Assembly: GCF_005049045.1 (NCBI RefSeq)
Contig: NZ_SUPK01000002.1
Location: 518,399-582,398, forward strand
Source of the DNA: Cohnella pontilimi
GTDB lineage: Bacteria; Bacillota; Bacilli; Paenibacillales; Paenibacillaceae
DNA: 64,000 nt
Reading direction: 5' to 3'
Part shown: one piece after another, positions 1-8,234 of the stretch
Layout of the letters: every line of letters starts with the position of its first letter
Position numbering within the stretch: the first letter of the stretch is position 1
The notes under the pieces: generated by a model
The model's database searches: none
Seen by the model: the letters and a program-made list of their open reading frames with translations, nothing else
What the model was told of the DNA's origin: nothing
Position numbers and translations under genes: made by a program

Positions 1-39
1 GCCTTCGTACAGAATCTCTTCATATTCGACGTTCGGCAT
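1..39 (-). CDS. N-terminal fragment of an unidentified protein, cut by the window edge
   Basis: An ATG on the minus strand at 39 is preceded by GGAGGTGCAGCGTC, a good ribosome binding site, and 13 codons remain open to the window edge (MPNVEYEEILYEG). This is too little to name a family. It lies directly downstream of the csp terminator on the same strand, so it is probably a separate transcription unit. It may be the start of a real gene, but the function is unknown. Confidence 0.5.
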   Translation of the reverse strand, partial: MPNVEYEEILYEG

Positions 40-146
40 GACGCTGCACCTCCGAAAACGGGAAAGGTTACGATAGCTATAACCGTTTTTCCATGCGCTC
101 AAGCAACCGGTCCATAGCGGCGTCCGCAACATCAGCCGAAACTTAG

Positions 147-174
147 AAGACCCCCGGCATGCGCCGGGGGTCTT
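147..174 (-). terminator. Rho-independent terminator-like hairpin downstream of csp
   Basis: A perfect 12-bp inverted repeat (AAGACCCCCGGC, loop ATGC, GCCGGGGGTCTT) lies about 45 bases past the csp stop codon. The tract following it is T-rich on the plus strand and weak on the minus strand, so it may act on either strand. Confidence 0.7.
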
Positions 175-220
175 CGTTGTTCGTGTCGTGATATGAAATA
201 AGTCGTCGCTTTCGCTAGAC

Positions 221-418
221 TTACAGTTTCACCACGTTGGATGCTTGCGGTCCACGGTTGCCTTGCGTGATTTCGAACTCAACCGCTTGACCTTCTTCCA
301 AGGTTTTGAAGCCTTCGCCTTGGATAGCAGAGAAGTGAACGAATACGTCGTTGCCGTTCTCTACGGAAATGAAGCCGTAGCCTTTCTCTGCGTTAAACCA
401 CTTAACTGTTCCTCTCAA
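221..418 (-). CDS. Cold-shock protein (CspA/CspB family)
   Basis: This 65-residue single cold-shock domain is a cytoplasmic single-stranded RNA/DNA-binding RNA chaperone. RNP1 (KGYGFI, about residues 12-17) and RNP2 (VFVHF, about 25-29) are both intact, and the length is exactly that of Firmicutes Csp proteins. No ATG is in place: the start is TTG at 418, eight bases after AGGAGG. The gene has its own strong promoter (464-492) and a short leader carrying a CGCCG-TTTAT-CGGCG inverted repeat, which could be a temperature-responsive leader as in other csp genes (inference). The family is certain; which paralogue is not. Confidence 0.97.
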   Translation of the reverse strand: MRGTVKWFNAEKGYGFISVENGNDVFVHFSAIQGEGFKTLEEGQAVEFEITQGNRGPQASNVVKL

Positions 419-463
419 ATGAAAAACCTCCTAAAATCTCGCCGTTTATCGGCGAATGAGGTA

Positions 464-492
464 ATTATAACCGAATCCGGTGTAAGTTGCAA
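464..492 (-). promoter_or_regulatory. SigA-type promoter of csp
   Basis: On the minus strand TTGCAA (487-492) and TATAAT (464-469) are separated by exactly 17 bp. Transcription would begin near 457, leaving a leader of about 40 bases before the TTG start. Confidence 0.8.
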
Positions 493-608
493 TATATCTG
501 ATGCCGTTTGTTTCCTTTTTCACCTGGCCGGTTTATCCCTCTCGGCGCACGCCTCCCGGGGGATTTCGGCCTGCCGACGCGCGTCCTTTCGGGCAGCCTG
601 TGACGGCA

Positions 609-637
609 TTGATTTCTTCGCTCATCTCTTCTATGAT
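609..637 (+). promoter_or_regulatory. Candidate SigA-type promoter upstream of the 677 gene
   Basis: TTGATT (609-614) and TATGAT (632-637) are spaced by 17 bp and lie 40 bases before the 677 start codon. It is divergent from the csp promoter. Confidence 0.5.
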
Positions 638-676
638 GAGAAAAACGGCAGAGCCTGCCAATTCAGGAGAGAGCTC

Positions 677-910
677 ATGTTCGAAAAACATACGGTTTAC
701 AAACACGACAATTACAACATGCTGACGGTCGAAGTGCAAGGCAAAACGCTCGTCGTACGGGAAATTTCCGATCAGTGGGGCGAGGAAACGCATAAGTTCC
801 TCAGTCGCCCCGAACTCATGGACTGGGCGCAAAAAAGGTTCCGCGCCGAAGATTTCCCCGGCGGCGAGGAAGAGCTGCAGCGGGTCATGGATACGCTGCG
901 CTCGATTTGA
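677..910 (+). CDS. Conserved-looking hypothetical protein, 77 aa
   Basis: I do not recognise the family. The start is ATG at 677 after AGGAGAGAGCTC; the frame stays open far upstream, but that part overlaps csp and lacks a ribosome binding site. The product is small, acidic and soluble, with no membrane segment: a short beta-rich-looking N-terminal half (YNMLTVEVQGKTLVVREI) and a charged helical C-terminus. It has a plausible own promoter at 609-637 and is followed after 31 bases by another small gene on the same strand, so the two may be co-transcribed. Real coding is likely; the function is unknown. Confidence 0.7.
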   Translation: MFEKHTVYKHDNYNMLTVEVQGKTLVVREISDQWGEETHKFLSRPELMDWAQKRFRAEDFPGGEEELQRVMDTLRSI

Positions 911-941
911 ACCGCACCCGCAGAGGAGGTTTTCCCTTTAC

Positions 942-1118
942 ATGGCGAGCAGCAATTTGCTTTACATCATTGCCGCGTTCGCATTGGGCGCCGTGTTGAT
1001 CTTCATGCGTGAAAAAATCCCGCCGCAGCTGAGACGAAGCCTGGCCATCGTCTCGATCGCGCTCATTGCTTTCGCGTTTTTTCTCATCGTATACAGCTTG
1101 TATACCGCGGGTACCTGA
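942..1118 (+). CDS. Small two-helix membrane protein, 58 aa
   Basis: ATG at 942 follows AGAGGAGGTTTTCCCTTTAC, a strong ribosome binding site. The 58-residue product has two hydrophobic segments (about residues 5-22 and 34-53) joined by a short basic loop (REKIPPQLRR), as expected for an inner-membrane hairpin with the loop in the cytoplasm. It lies 31 bases after the 677-910 gene and in the same orientation. No family is recognised. Confidence 0.7.
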   Translation: MASSNLLYIIAAFALGAVLIFMREKIPPQLRRSLAIVSIALIAFAFFLIVYSLYTAGT

Positions 1119-1343
1119 TACCCGCTGTTAGCAACCCATAGGCAGGGACATACTAATCCGGCAACCATTTCCTTCAAGCCGGAGGCTGTCCTCATGAAAG
1201 CGCCAGTCCTGCCGCTCGCCGCCGCCTTGGCGGCGTTGTCTTTGCTGTGCACCACCGGGAAGCCGCCGGCCGAAGCCGCCTCGATGCGCGCCGCGACCGC
1301 CGAAGCTGCCCGACCTATATTGCCGAGGAGGGAATTCACTCAT

Positions 1344-3140
1344 ATGAGTAACCTGCCGAAACGAAGCGAAGCTCCGAAAGAAAGCGTATGGCGGATCGAA
1401 GATCTTTACCCGAACCAAGCCGCCTGGGATGAAGAGTATCAGCAACTGAAACGCAAACTCGGTGAAATCGCCAAATTCGAAGGTAAGCTGAAGGATCAGG
1501 ATACGATCGCCGAATGCTTCGCTATGGAGGACGATTTGTCCCTTCTAACCGAGCGTCTGTACGTTTTCGCCAACCTCCGGCACCACGAAGATACCGCAGA
1601 ACCGATGTATCAGGCGCTGTCCGAAAAATCCAAAAAACTCAGCGTGGAAGTGAACCAGGCGCTGTCCTTCATCACGCCCGAAATTCTCAGTCTCTCGGAA
1701 GAGGAACTAAAAAAGCTGATTGCCGCCCCCGGCCTCGAGAAGTATAAACGTACGCTGGAAGAAATGCTCCGGCAAAAGCCGCATATTTTGTCCAAAAACG
1801 AAGAAGCGCTTCTCGCGCAAGTCGGCAGTGTATCGCAAGGGCCCAGCACCATTTTCGGCATGATGAACAACGCCGACCTGAAATTCCCGAAGGTCAAAAA
1901 CGAACAAGGCGAAGAAGTGGAGCTCTCTCACGGCCGCTATATTCAATTCCTCGAAAGCCGCAAACGGGATGTGCGCCGGGACGCTTTCAAAGCGATGTAC
2001 GACACGTACGCGAAGTGGAAGAACACCCTGGGGGCAACGCTCAACGCCAACATCACGAAAAACCTTTTTTACGCCAAAGCCCGGAAATATCCGTCCGCCC
2101 TCGAAATGGCGCTGTACGGGGACAATATTCCGAAGTCCGTTTATGAAAACCTGATCTCCACCGTCCACGAGTTTTTGCCGCTGATGCACCGTTATATGGA
2201 CCTGCGCAAAAAGCTGCTGAAGCTCGATGAACTCCATATGTACGACTTGTTCGCCCCGCTCGTGGAAGAATTCGATATGGACATCACTTACGAGGATGCC
2301 AAGAAAACCGTCTATGACAGCCTGTCCCCTCTTGGCGACGACTATCGCAAAGCGCTGCAGGAAGGTTTCAACAATGGCTGGATCGACGTGTATGAGAACG
2401 AAGGCAAACGAAGCGGAGCCTACAGCTGGGGCGCGTACGGTACGCATCCCTACGTGCTGCTGAACCACAAGGAGAACCTGAACAGCATGTTCACCTTGGC
2501 GCATGAAATGGGCCATGCTCTGCATTCCTACTACTCCGACGAAAACAATCCGTACCGGGATGCTCAGTATACGATCTTCCTGGCTGAGGTGGCGTCCACG
2601 CTGAACGAGGCGCTGCTCATGGATTATTTGCTCAAAAAGTCGACCGATCCGAAAGAAAAGATGTACCTGCTGACCTACTATGCCGACCAGTTCCGCACCA
2701 CCTTGTTCCGGCAAACGATGTTTGCGGAGTTCGAGAAAATCGTCCATGAGAAGACGGAGCAAGGTGAAGCCTTGACCCCGCAAGAGCTGTCGAAGATTTA
2801 CTACGACCTCAATGTCCAATACTACGGACCCGGCATGGTCGTCGACAAGGACATCGAGATGGAATGGGCGCGGATCCCGCACTTTTACACCAGCTTCTAT
2901 GTGTATAAGTACTCGACGGGATTTTCGGCGGCCACAAGCTTTGCGAAGCAAATCCTCGACGAAGGGGCGCCGGCCGTCGAGCGCTATCTCGGCTTCCTGA
3001 AGAGCGGAGGCAGCGACTACTCCATTAACATCCTGAAAAAAGCCGGCGTCGACATGTCTTCTCCCGAGCCGATCCGGCAAGCGATGAGCGTGTTCGAGAG
3101 CTTACTCGAACAAATGGAGCAACTGACCGCAGCCAAGTAA
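1344..3140 (+). CDS. pepF: Oligoendopeptidase F (peptidase family M3)
   Basis: A cytoplasmic zinc metallopeptidase that cleaves short oligopeptides. At 598 residues it has the usual PepF length. The zinc motif HEMGH (His387, Glu388, His391) is followed by the downstream Glu region (AEVASTLNEALL), and the N-terminal PepF domain (residues about 15-200) precedes the catalytic M3 domain. I chose ATG 1344 because GAGGAGG lies just upstream. The same frame stays open back to an ATG at 1194 that also has GGAGG eight bases away and would add a hydrophobic, signal-like N-terminus (see findings). The gene is monocistronic, closed by the terminator at 3147-3201. Confidence 0.95.
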   Translation: MSNLPKRSEAPKESVWRIEDLYPNQAAWDEEYQQLKRKLGEIAKFEGKLKDQDTIAECFAMEDDLSLLTERLYVFANLRHHEDTAEPMYQALSEKSKKLSVEVNQALSFITPEILSLSEEELKKLIAAPGLEKYKRTLEEMLRQKPHILSKNEEALLAQVGSVSQGPSTIFGMMNNADLKFPKVKNEQGEEVELSHGRYIQFLESRKRDVRRDAFKAMYDTYAKWKNTLGATLNANITKNLFYAKARKYPSALEMALYGDNIPKSVYENLISTVHEFLPLMHRYMDLRKKLLKLDELHMYDLFAPLVEEFDMDITYEDAKKTVYDSLSPLGDDYRKALQEGFNNGWIDVYENEGKRSGAYSWGAYGTHPYVLLNHKENLNSMFTLAHEMGHALHSYYSDENNPYRDAQYTIFLAEVASTLNEALLMDYLLKKSTDPKEKMYLLTYYADQFRTTLFRQTMFAEFEKIVHEKTEQGEALTPQELSKIYYDLNVQYYGPGMVVDKDIEMEWARIPHFYTSFYVYKYSTGFSAATSFAKQILDEGAPAVERYLGFLKSGGSDYSINILKKAGVDMSSPEPIRQAMSVFESLLEQMEQLTAAK

Positions 3141-3146
3141 AATTTG

Positions 3147-3201
3147 AAAGCCCCGCGGTACCTGCGCCATACTGGCTTGCAGGTGCTCGCGGGGCTTTTT
3201 T
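3147..3201 (+). terminator. Terminator of pepF
   Basis: AAAGCCCCGCG pairs with CGCGGGGCTTT around a long internal region that is itself partly self-complementary (ACCTGC/GCAGGT), and a run of six T follows. It lies seven bases after the pepF stop and faces the convergent glycosylase gene. Confidence 0.85.
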
Positions 3202-3206
3202 GCGTA

Positions 3207-3710
3207 CTAGACAAGCGTTTCGATAACCTTCCAGACGGCCAGGCGATCCTGTAACCCGCGATATTGCGCGGTCGGCACCGGGCTTGTCGACGGCAGCTTG
3301 ATCACGGTACGGCTCTGTATTTCGTGCGTTTTGCCGTGATGCTTGTTCAATTCCGCGAACGATTTGCCGCCGTTGCACACGATGGTTTCCACCTGCGGAA
3401 ACCGCCGGAGAAGCGCAGGAATTTCGTTGGGCACGACGTCTTTGATATCGGCGTCCAGGCTGCCCTCCCGCTCGCAGGCCGCGATCGAATCCCAGAGCGC
3501 AACCTGGTGCGATAATGCGAAGGCCAGCCTCCTCTCGTATTCGGTGTCCGGTGCTCGGTGTTCGAACACCTCATAGAGAATCGGCCAAAAATAATTGCGC
3601 GGATGCCCATAATATTGATGAGCCCGCAGCGAGACGACCCCCGGCATGCTTCCCAGGATGAGCAGCTTGGAATTTTCGTCGATGACGGGCGGAAACGAAT
3701 GAACGATCAT
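3207..3710 (-). CDS. DNA-deoxyinosine (hypoxanthine)/uracil glycosylase of the UDG superfamily
   Basis: This 167-residue base-excision repair glycosylase removes deaminated bases from DNA. The N-terminal motif GSMPG (about residues 21-25), the YYGHPRNYFW segment and the C-terminal LPSTSP motif are characteristic of the UDG family-6/deoxyinosine glycosylase branch, and the length fits that family. The start is ATG at 3710. The gene converges on pepF and is divergent from ktrB. The exact substrate (hypoxanthine, uracil or a G:T/U mismatch) cannot be told from the sequence. Confidence 0.88.
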   Translation of the reverse strand: MIVHSFPPVIDENSKLLILGSMPGVVSLRAHQYYGHPRNYFWPILYEVFEHRAPDTEYERRLAFALSHQVALWDSIAACEREGSLDADIKDVVPNEIPALLRRFPQVETIVCNGGKSFAELNKHHGKTHEIQSRTVIKLPSTSPVPTAQYRGLQDRLAVWKVIETLV

Positions 3711-3769
3711 AAGCGGCCCTCCCTTCGGTCGATGGAAAAGATCGAAAAATGCTTTTCGCGCTTTTTTGA

Positions 3770-3778
3770 TGCTACAAT
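3770..3778 (+). promoter_or_regulatory. Extended -10 promoter element of ktrB
   Basis: TGCTACAAT matches the extended -10 form TGnTATAAT with one mismatch in the hexamer. The -35 region is poor. Its position rules out start codons upstream of about 3785 for ktrB. Confidence 0.5.
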
Positions 3779-3821
3779 GGGTTTATCCAATCATCTCACT
3801 TGCAGAAACGGGTTGTTCGAT

Positions 3822-5153
3822 GTGAAAAATCGTTCCTATCTATCCGCGAGATCGCCTCAACAGGTACTGGTGTCCGGCTTTGCGCTGTTAATCGCCGTCG
3901 GCGCCTTGCTGTTATGGCTGCCGATTTCCGTGACCGAAGGCCGTTCGCTGAGCTTTCACGATGCCTTGTTTACGGCGACGTCCGCCGCAACCGTGACGGG
4001 TTTGGTCGTGGCCGACACGGGCCGGCATTTCTCTTTGTTCGGTCAACTTGTGCTCCTGGTTTTGATTCAGGCCGGCGGAATCGGTTTCATGACCATGACG
4101 ACTTGGTTCGCGCTCGCTTTCGGCAAAAAAATCTCGTTCAAAGAGCGGTTGATTCTGAAAGAATCGTTTAATTTTCAAAGTACCGAAGGCATCGTCCGGC
4201 TGATCCGAAAAGTGTTCTTTTATTCGCTGGTCATTGAGGCCGCCGGAACGTTGCTGTTCGCGGTTCACTGGATGGCGGACATGCCTGCGGGAAAAGCGCT
4301 TTACCATGGGCTCTTTCATGCGGTATCGATATTTAACAACGCCGGCTTTGATTTGTTCGGCGGCCTTTCTTCTTACGTCGGGGACTATTTTTTTAACACG
4401 GTGGCCATGGTCTTGATCTTTCTCGGAAGCGCAGGTTTTATCGTGCTCTCCGATTTGATCGATTATCCGGCCAGCCGAAAGCTGTCCCTTCACAGTAAAG
4501 TGGTGCTCTCCTTCTCCGGCTTGCTGTTGGTCCTCGGAGGCGTTGTTATTTTCATATTCGAATACACAAACGAGCTGTCGATGGGGGCTTTGAACGACGG
4601 ACATAAACTGTTGGCTTCGTTTTTCCAATCCACCAGCCTCCGCTCCTCCGGCACAAGTACCGTGAATATCGAATCGCTCAGGCAGGCCACCCAATTTTTC
4701 ATGGTGATCATGATGTTCATCGGCGCCGCTCCCGGCTCAACGGGCGGCGGGATCAAAGTGACGACGTTCGCGATTATGGCAGCCGCCGTTCTGGCGATGA
4801 TCCGGGGCAAGGAAGACGTCGATCTGTTCCGCAGCCGTATCTCGAAAGATCTGGTTTACAAGGCGATCACGGTTACATTCATCGCGTTGTTTTTGGTCGG
4901 ATCCGCCACCATGGCACTGTGCTTGGTCGAAAATCAACCGTTTTTAAGCGTGCTGTTCGAAACGACTTCGGCATTCGGCACCACCGGGTTTAGCGCAGGC
5001 GTGACGCAGCATTTGGGCGGCTTCGGCAAAACGGTCATCATCCTGCTCATGATTGCCGGCCGGCTCGGACCGTTCACGATTGCGATGGCCTTACGGAGTA
5101 AAACCCGTAAAGAGCTTTACCGCTACCCGGAGGGCAAAATTATTCTCGGTTAA
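3822..5153 (+). CDS. ktrB: KtrB/TrkH-type potassium transporter subunit
   Basis: The membrane subunit of a Ktr K+ uptake system has four repeated membrane-pore-membrane units. The product is about 443 residues from a GTG at 3822, the usual KtrB length. Selectivity-filter-like loops are visible at TVTGL, NNAGFDLFG, LRSSGTST and GTTGFSAG, and the conserved GAAPGSTGGGIK segment precedes the last third. The frame is open further upstream to 3558, but the promoter -10 at 3773 excludes that. Shine-Dalgarno complementarity at GTG is weak, so the exact start is uncertain. No ktrA (RCK subunit) is adjacent, so the gating partner must be elsewhere. Confidence 0.93.
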   Translation: MKNRSYLSARSPQQVLVSGFALLIAVGALLLWLPISVTEGRSLSFHDALFTATSAATVTGLVVADTGRHFSLFGQLVLLVLIQAGGIGFMTMTTWFALAFGKKISFKERLILKESFNFQSTEGIVRLIRKVFFYSLVIEAAGTLLFAVHWMADMPAGKALYHGLFHAVSIFNNAGFDLFGGLSSYVGDYFFNTVAMVLIFLGSAGFIVLSDLIDYPASRKLSLHSKVVLSFSGLLLVLGGVVIFIFEYTNELSMGALNDGHKLLASFFQSTSLRSSGTSTVNIESLRQATQFFMVIMMFIGAAPGSTGGGIKVTTFAIMAAAVLAMIRGKEDVDLFRSRISKDLVYKAITVTFIALFLVGSATMALCLVENQPFLSVLFETTSAFGTTGFSAGVTQHLGGFGKTVIILLMIAGRLGPFTIAMALRSKTRKELYRYPEGKIILG

Positions 5154-5169
5154 ACGCAGCGAAAATGGG

Positions 5170-5204
5170 AAACGCAGCCTCACGAGCGTGTGGCTGCGTT
5201 TTTC
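5170..5204. terminator. Bidirectional terminator between ktrB and a small convergent gene
   Basis: AAACGCAGCC pairs with GGCTGCGTTT across an 11-base loop, followed by T-rich sequence on the plus strand. It is placed to serve ktrB and the convergent gene at 5225. Confidence 0.8.
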
Positions 5205-5224
5205 GGTTGGTTGCGGAAGGTGCG

Positions 5225-5410
5225 TTATTTCACGAGCCGGTTCAGTATGCGATGTACGGCAGCTAATCCGGCAATGATCAGGATGACGACGGCCAGCGTG
5301 GACAGCCGTTCGGCGCTGGAACCGTCCGCTATGAGTACCGGTCCCAGGCCAAAGAAAATGACCAAGTTATACAGAAGCACAAAACCGATGTGAAGGAGCA
5401 GTTTGTACAC
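5225..5410 (-). CDS. Small two-helix membrane protein, 61 aa
   Basis: An ATG-initiated frame begins at 5431, but GGAGGGG sits five bases before a GTG at 5410, so I place the start there. The protein has two hydrophobic segments (about residues 4-26 and 37-53) and a basic C-terminus (HRILNRLVK). It follows the FAH-family gene after 37 bases on the same strand and could be the last gene of the capA-gdpD-FAH operon. Function is unknown. Confidence 0.65.
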   Translation of the reverse strand: MYKLLLHIGFVLLYNLVIFFGLGPVLIADGSSAERLSTLAVVILIIAGLAAVHRILNRLVK

Positions 5411-5447
5411 CGGAACCCCTCCCGCCTCCATGCCGGAGCATGTCGGT

Positions 5448-6074
5448 TTAAACTTCCAAGCTTACTTGTCCGCTTCCGATCGTTTGCCCGTCCCATCTGA
5501 GTTCGAAGCGGTCTCCGTCCTTCAGAGATCCGACCCCTGCCGGCGTACCTGTGAAGAGCACATCGCCCGCGCCGAGTCCGTAGCGTTCCCCGACAAACTC
5601 GGCCAATTCGCGCAGGCCGAACACCATATCGCCGGCATTTCCCCGCTGTGCTTCCACACCGTTCAAAAGAAGGGTAAAGTCGGCTTGATCCAGCGTGGAC
5701 ATCCCGGAAAACGGAAGCCATCGTCCCAAAGGCGCGGAGTTCCGGAACCCTTTGGCGGGAAGCCACGGATGTCCTTTGGCTTTCAGCACGTCCTGCACGC
5801 CGCGCAGCGTGAGATCGAGTCCTACCGTCATATGGGAGAATAAGTCGTCAGGGGAAATTCCGCTTTCGAAAGGACGGGCGACATAAAACACAAGCTCCAT
5901 CTCGAAATGGACGTCCCCTTGCGATCCGGTAACGGGAAGACGAGCGTTGTCCAATGAAACCGCTGCGTGCGACGGTTTCATGAAAATCATCGGAGAGGCC
6001 GGCACTTCGTTGCCGAGCTCAGCAGCGTGAAGCCGGTAGTTGCGTCCGACACAATAAACGTTACGAATGTCCAC
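5448..6074 (-). CDS. Fumarylacetoacetate hydrolase (FAH) family protein
   Basis: This 208-residue single FAH catalytic domain belongs to a family of metal-dependent C-C or C-O hydrolases and decarboxylases (acylpyruvases, oxaloacetate decarboxylases). The visible family motifs are VGRNYRLHAAELG, FMKPSHA, the acidic metal-binding segment HFEMELVFYV and the C-terminal LFTGTPAGVG. The start is GTG at 6074, with GGAGG upstream at a rather long spacing of 12 bases. It lies seven bases after the GDPD stop codon, so it is probably in the same operon. The substrate cannot be named from sequence. Confidence 0.9.
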   Translation of the reverse strand: MDIRNVYCVGRNYRLHAAELGNEVPASPMIFMKPSHAAVSLDNARLPVTGSQGDVHFEMELVFYVARPFESGISPDDLFSHMTVGLDLTLRGVQDVLKAKGHPWLPAKGFRNSAPLGRWLPFSGMSTLDQADFTLLLNGVEAQRGNAGDMVFGLRELAEFVGERYGLGAGDVLFTGTPAGVGSLKDGDRFELRWDGQTIGSGQVSLEV

Positions 6075-6081
6075 GATGTGA

Positions 6082-6927
6082 TTAAGCCTCCTGTTGTTTC
6101 ACGGCCGCCAGCCAGCGATCCGGGTAGTTGGTGCAGATCATGATCGGCTCAGGCCTGTCCGCCAGTCGTTTCAGATCCGCCGGTTGGTTCACCGTCCATG
6201 CCATCACTGCGATGCCGGCTTCCCCCGCCTGTGCCAGCAGGTCGCGGGTCAAATGACGGAAGCCGATCGACAGGAATCCGGCGCCCAGGCTTTTCAGCGT
6301 TTGAATGAGTCCCGGCGGATTGTCGTCGATGATAAGGCCGATCGGAAATTGCGGATCCAGCGACTTGACGGCTACCAGCACCTCAGGATGAAACGAGGTG
6401 ATGACGACGTCGTGCTCCATGCCCCGGGAACGGATGACATCCAGCGTTCGGGCGGCAACCAGCGCCGGAGGGCTGTCTTCTCCCTTAATCTCTACATTCA
6501 GGCGGCATCGTCCGGCCGTAATGGCCAACACTTCGTCGAGCGATGGAATGCCTTCACCGGCATATTCGGGACCGAACCAGCTTCCGGCGTCCATTTCCCC
6601 CAGCTGTGCGGCAGTGAATTGCGATACCCGCCCGGGTCTTCCCGTCGTTCTTTTGAGCGTGGGATCGTGAATGACAACCGGCACCTCATCCTGCGAGAGA
6701 TGAACGTCCAGCTCGATCCACTGAACCGCCGGTTCGCTCATGGCCAGCCGGAAGGCGGCCAGCGTATTTTCCGGCGCGCGACCGGACCACCCTCTATGCG
6801 CCACGCAAGGGTGCAGCGACATGCGTTCCAACTCGGTCATCGGCACTATGTACAACCCCTTCTCTCTCAGCCAACGTTTCCGGCGGTCCCACAAACGTTT
6901 AGATCCGTACTTAATGCTTTGCCACAA
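6082..6927 (-). CDS. Glycerophosphodiester phosphodiesterase (GDPD family)
   Basis: The enzyme hydrolyses glycerophosphodiesters to glycerol-3-phosphate and an alcohol. It is about 281 residues with the GDPD motifs HRGWSGRAPENT (about 44-55), ELDVHLSQD, IHDPTLKRTT and NVEIKG in order, giving the catalytic His pair and the metal-binding Glu/Asp. An N-terminal basic stretch of about 35 residues precedes the domain; no clear signal peptide is seen, so it is probably cytoplasmic. The start is TTG at 6927 with GGAG upstream, and the gene overlaps the 3' end of the capA-like gene by 17 bases, pointing to translational coupling. Confidence 0.93.
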   Translation of the reverse strand: MWQSIKYGSKRLWDRRKRWLREKGLYIVPMTELERMSLHPCVAHRGWSGRAPENTLAAFRLAMSEPAVQWIELDVHLSQDEVPVVIHDPTLKRTTGRPGRVSQFTAAQLGEMDAGSWFGPEYAGEGIPSLDEVLAITAGRCRLNVEIKGEDSPPALVAARTLDVIRSRGMEHDVVITSFHPEVLVAVKSLDPQFPIGLIIDDNPPGLIQTLKSLGAGFLSIGFRHLTRDLLAQAGEAGIAVMAWTVNQPADLKRLADRPEPIMICTNYPDRWLAAVKQQEA

Positions 6928-8143
6928 GTTGACCGTTCTCCTTAAATACGGCAGCCGTAGATAACGAGGACAGCCGGGCTAACAGCTCCTTGGCGGCTTG
7001 CCCCGTTAAAGGCGCCGGCTGCGAATTAACAGCCTTCATCGGTTGAAATTCAAGCGAGCAGCTGCCGGTCTTGGAGCATGCCGCGGTTAGGATCCCCGTC
7101 TCGGAAGTTTTCGGGCTCGCGGTCGTGTTGAACACGAAATTCCCCAAGCTATAGGCGATCCATTTGTTTTTGTAAAACTCGAAGCCTTGCAGCACATGCG
7201 GATGGCTGCCGACGACGAGATCGGCGCCGGCGTCGATCAGACGATGACCGAGTTCCTTCTGGTCCTTGTTCGGCTGATCTGCCCGTTCAATTCCCCAATG
7301 GACGAGAACGACCACGAGGTCGGCGTTTTTCTTGGCGTCGCGAATCGCTTTCTCCGCTCCCGCCGGATTGTAGCCGTCCGCTACTCCGGGGTGACGGGCG
7401 GCCGCCTTCCAAGATGGTTCGGGCAGCACGCGCGAAATGCCGATGTATGCTACGGTTATACCTTTGGATTCCATGTAAACGGGGGTATAGGCTTCGGTTG
7501 CGTCGGTACCGGCGCCGACATGCTTGAGACCGTGGTCGTTGAGCGCGTCCATCGTATCCTGCAGCCCGACCCAGCCGTAATCCAACGTATGGTTGTTGGC
7601 GAGCGTGAAGACGTCAAAGCCGGCATCCTTCAAAGCCGGAAGAGCCTCAGCCGGGCCTCGGAACAAATATTGCTTGTTTCCGGCAGGCGTACCCCGGCCC
7701 GTAATCGGCGCCTCCAAGTTGCCCGCGGTGATATCCGCCGCCTGCAGCAGGCTTTGCGCCTCCCGGTAAGGATAATCGTAGCCGTTCTTTTTCATTAACT
7801 GGGCCACGCTGGCCGCAGGCAATATATCGCCGACAAAAGCAAGCTTCACGGGAGTGAATTCACTGTCGGCCCCCGTACCGGCGGATGCGGACGGTGCCGG
7901 TGATTCCACAGGGGGCGAAGGCTTTGCGGCTGGCGACGCAGGGGTGTGTGCCGCCTTGGAAGGAGGTGCCGATGCGGCGTCCGCTTCCAATCCGCTTTGT
8001 TTCGGATTCGAGCCGACAAAAAGCCAGACGACTACAATGGCGACCGCAACGAGCAATATCGAATTGAGAGCAATCAAACGGCGGATTCGGCGTTGGGAAC
8101 GGGATTTTCGATCCCGGTGTGTTTCCGAACGGGAATAGGACAT
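6911..8143 (-). CDS. CapA-like membrane-anchored metallophosphatase-fold protein
   Basis: This 410-residue protein belongs to the CapA family, named for poly-gamma-glutamate capsule synthesis, whose domain has a calcineurin-like phosphoesterase fold. Residues about 24-44 form a signal anchor after a very basic N-terminus, a Pro/Ala/Ser-rich linker spans about 50-95, and the CapA domain follows with AFVGDILPA, GNLEAPIT, LANNHTLDYG and GSHPHVLQG. It acts outside the membrane. No capB/capC genes are nearby, so a true capsule role is not supported. It heads an operon with GDPD and FAH genes. ATG 8143 is preceded by GGAGGTACTTTTATCC. Confidence 0.9.
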   Translation of the reverse strand: MSYSRSETHRDRKSRSQRRIRRLIALNSILLVAVAIVVVWLFVGSNPKQSGLEADAASAPPSKAAHTPASPAAKPSPPVESPAPSASAGTGADSEFTPVKLAFVGDILPAASVAQLMKKNGYDYPYREAQSLLQAADITAGNLEAPITGRGTPAGNKQYLFRGPAEALPALKDAGFDVFTLANNHTLDYGWVGLQDTMDALNDHGLKHVGAGTDATEAYTPVYMESKGITVAYIGISRVLPEPSWKAAARHPGVADGYNPAGAEKAIRDAKKNADLVVVLVHWGIERADQPNKDQKELGHRLIDAGADLVVGSHPHVLQGFEFYKNKWIAYSLGNFVFNTTASPKTSETGILTAACSKTGSCSLEFQPMKAVNSQPAPLTGQAAKELLARLSSLSTAAVFKENGQLVAKH

Positions 8144-8179
8144 GGATAAAAGTACCTCCGGTTTCTTCTCCTGCCCGTC

Positions 8180-8188
8180 ATTATACCA
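8180..8188 (-). promoter_or_regulatory. Extended -10 promoter of the capA-gdpD-FAH operon
   Basis: On the minus strand TGGTATAAT is a perfect extended -10 element 37 bases upstream of the CapA start codon. No good -35 is seen, and the sequence upstream is the sulP terminator hairpin. Confidence 0.6.
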
Positions 8189-8191
8189 TAA

Positions 8192-8217
8192 GAGGACGGC
8201 GAAAAATCACCGTCCTC
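8192..8217 (-). terminator. Hairpin downstream of sulP
   Basis: GAGGACGG and CCGTCCTC form an 8-bp stem 17 bases after the SulP stop codon. The following tract (TTATGG) is only weakly U-rich and runs straight into the capA promoter, so some readthrough is possible. Confidence 0.55.
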
Positions 8218-8234
8218 TCCTTGATTATTCCCGT

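Noticed and set aside
1707..3080. Minus-strand 457-aa ORF opposite pepF
   Set aside because: Antisense shadow of pepF; no ribosome binding site or domain.
6911..8143. Poly-gamma-glutamate capsule operon
   Set aside because: Only a CapA-like protein is present; capB, capC and capE are missing and the neighbours are GDPD and FAH genes.
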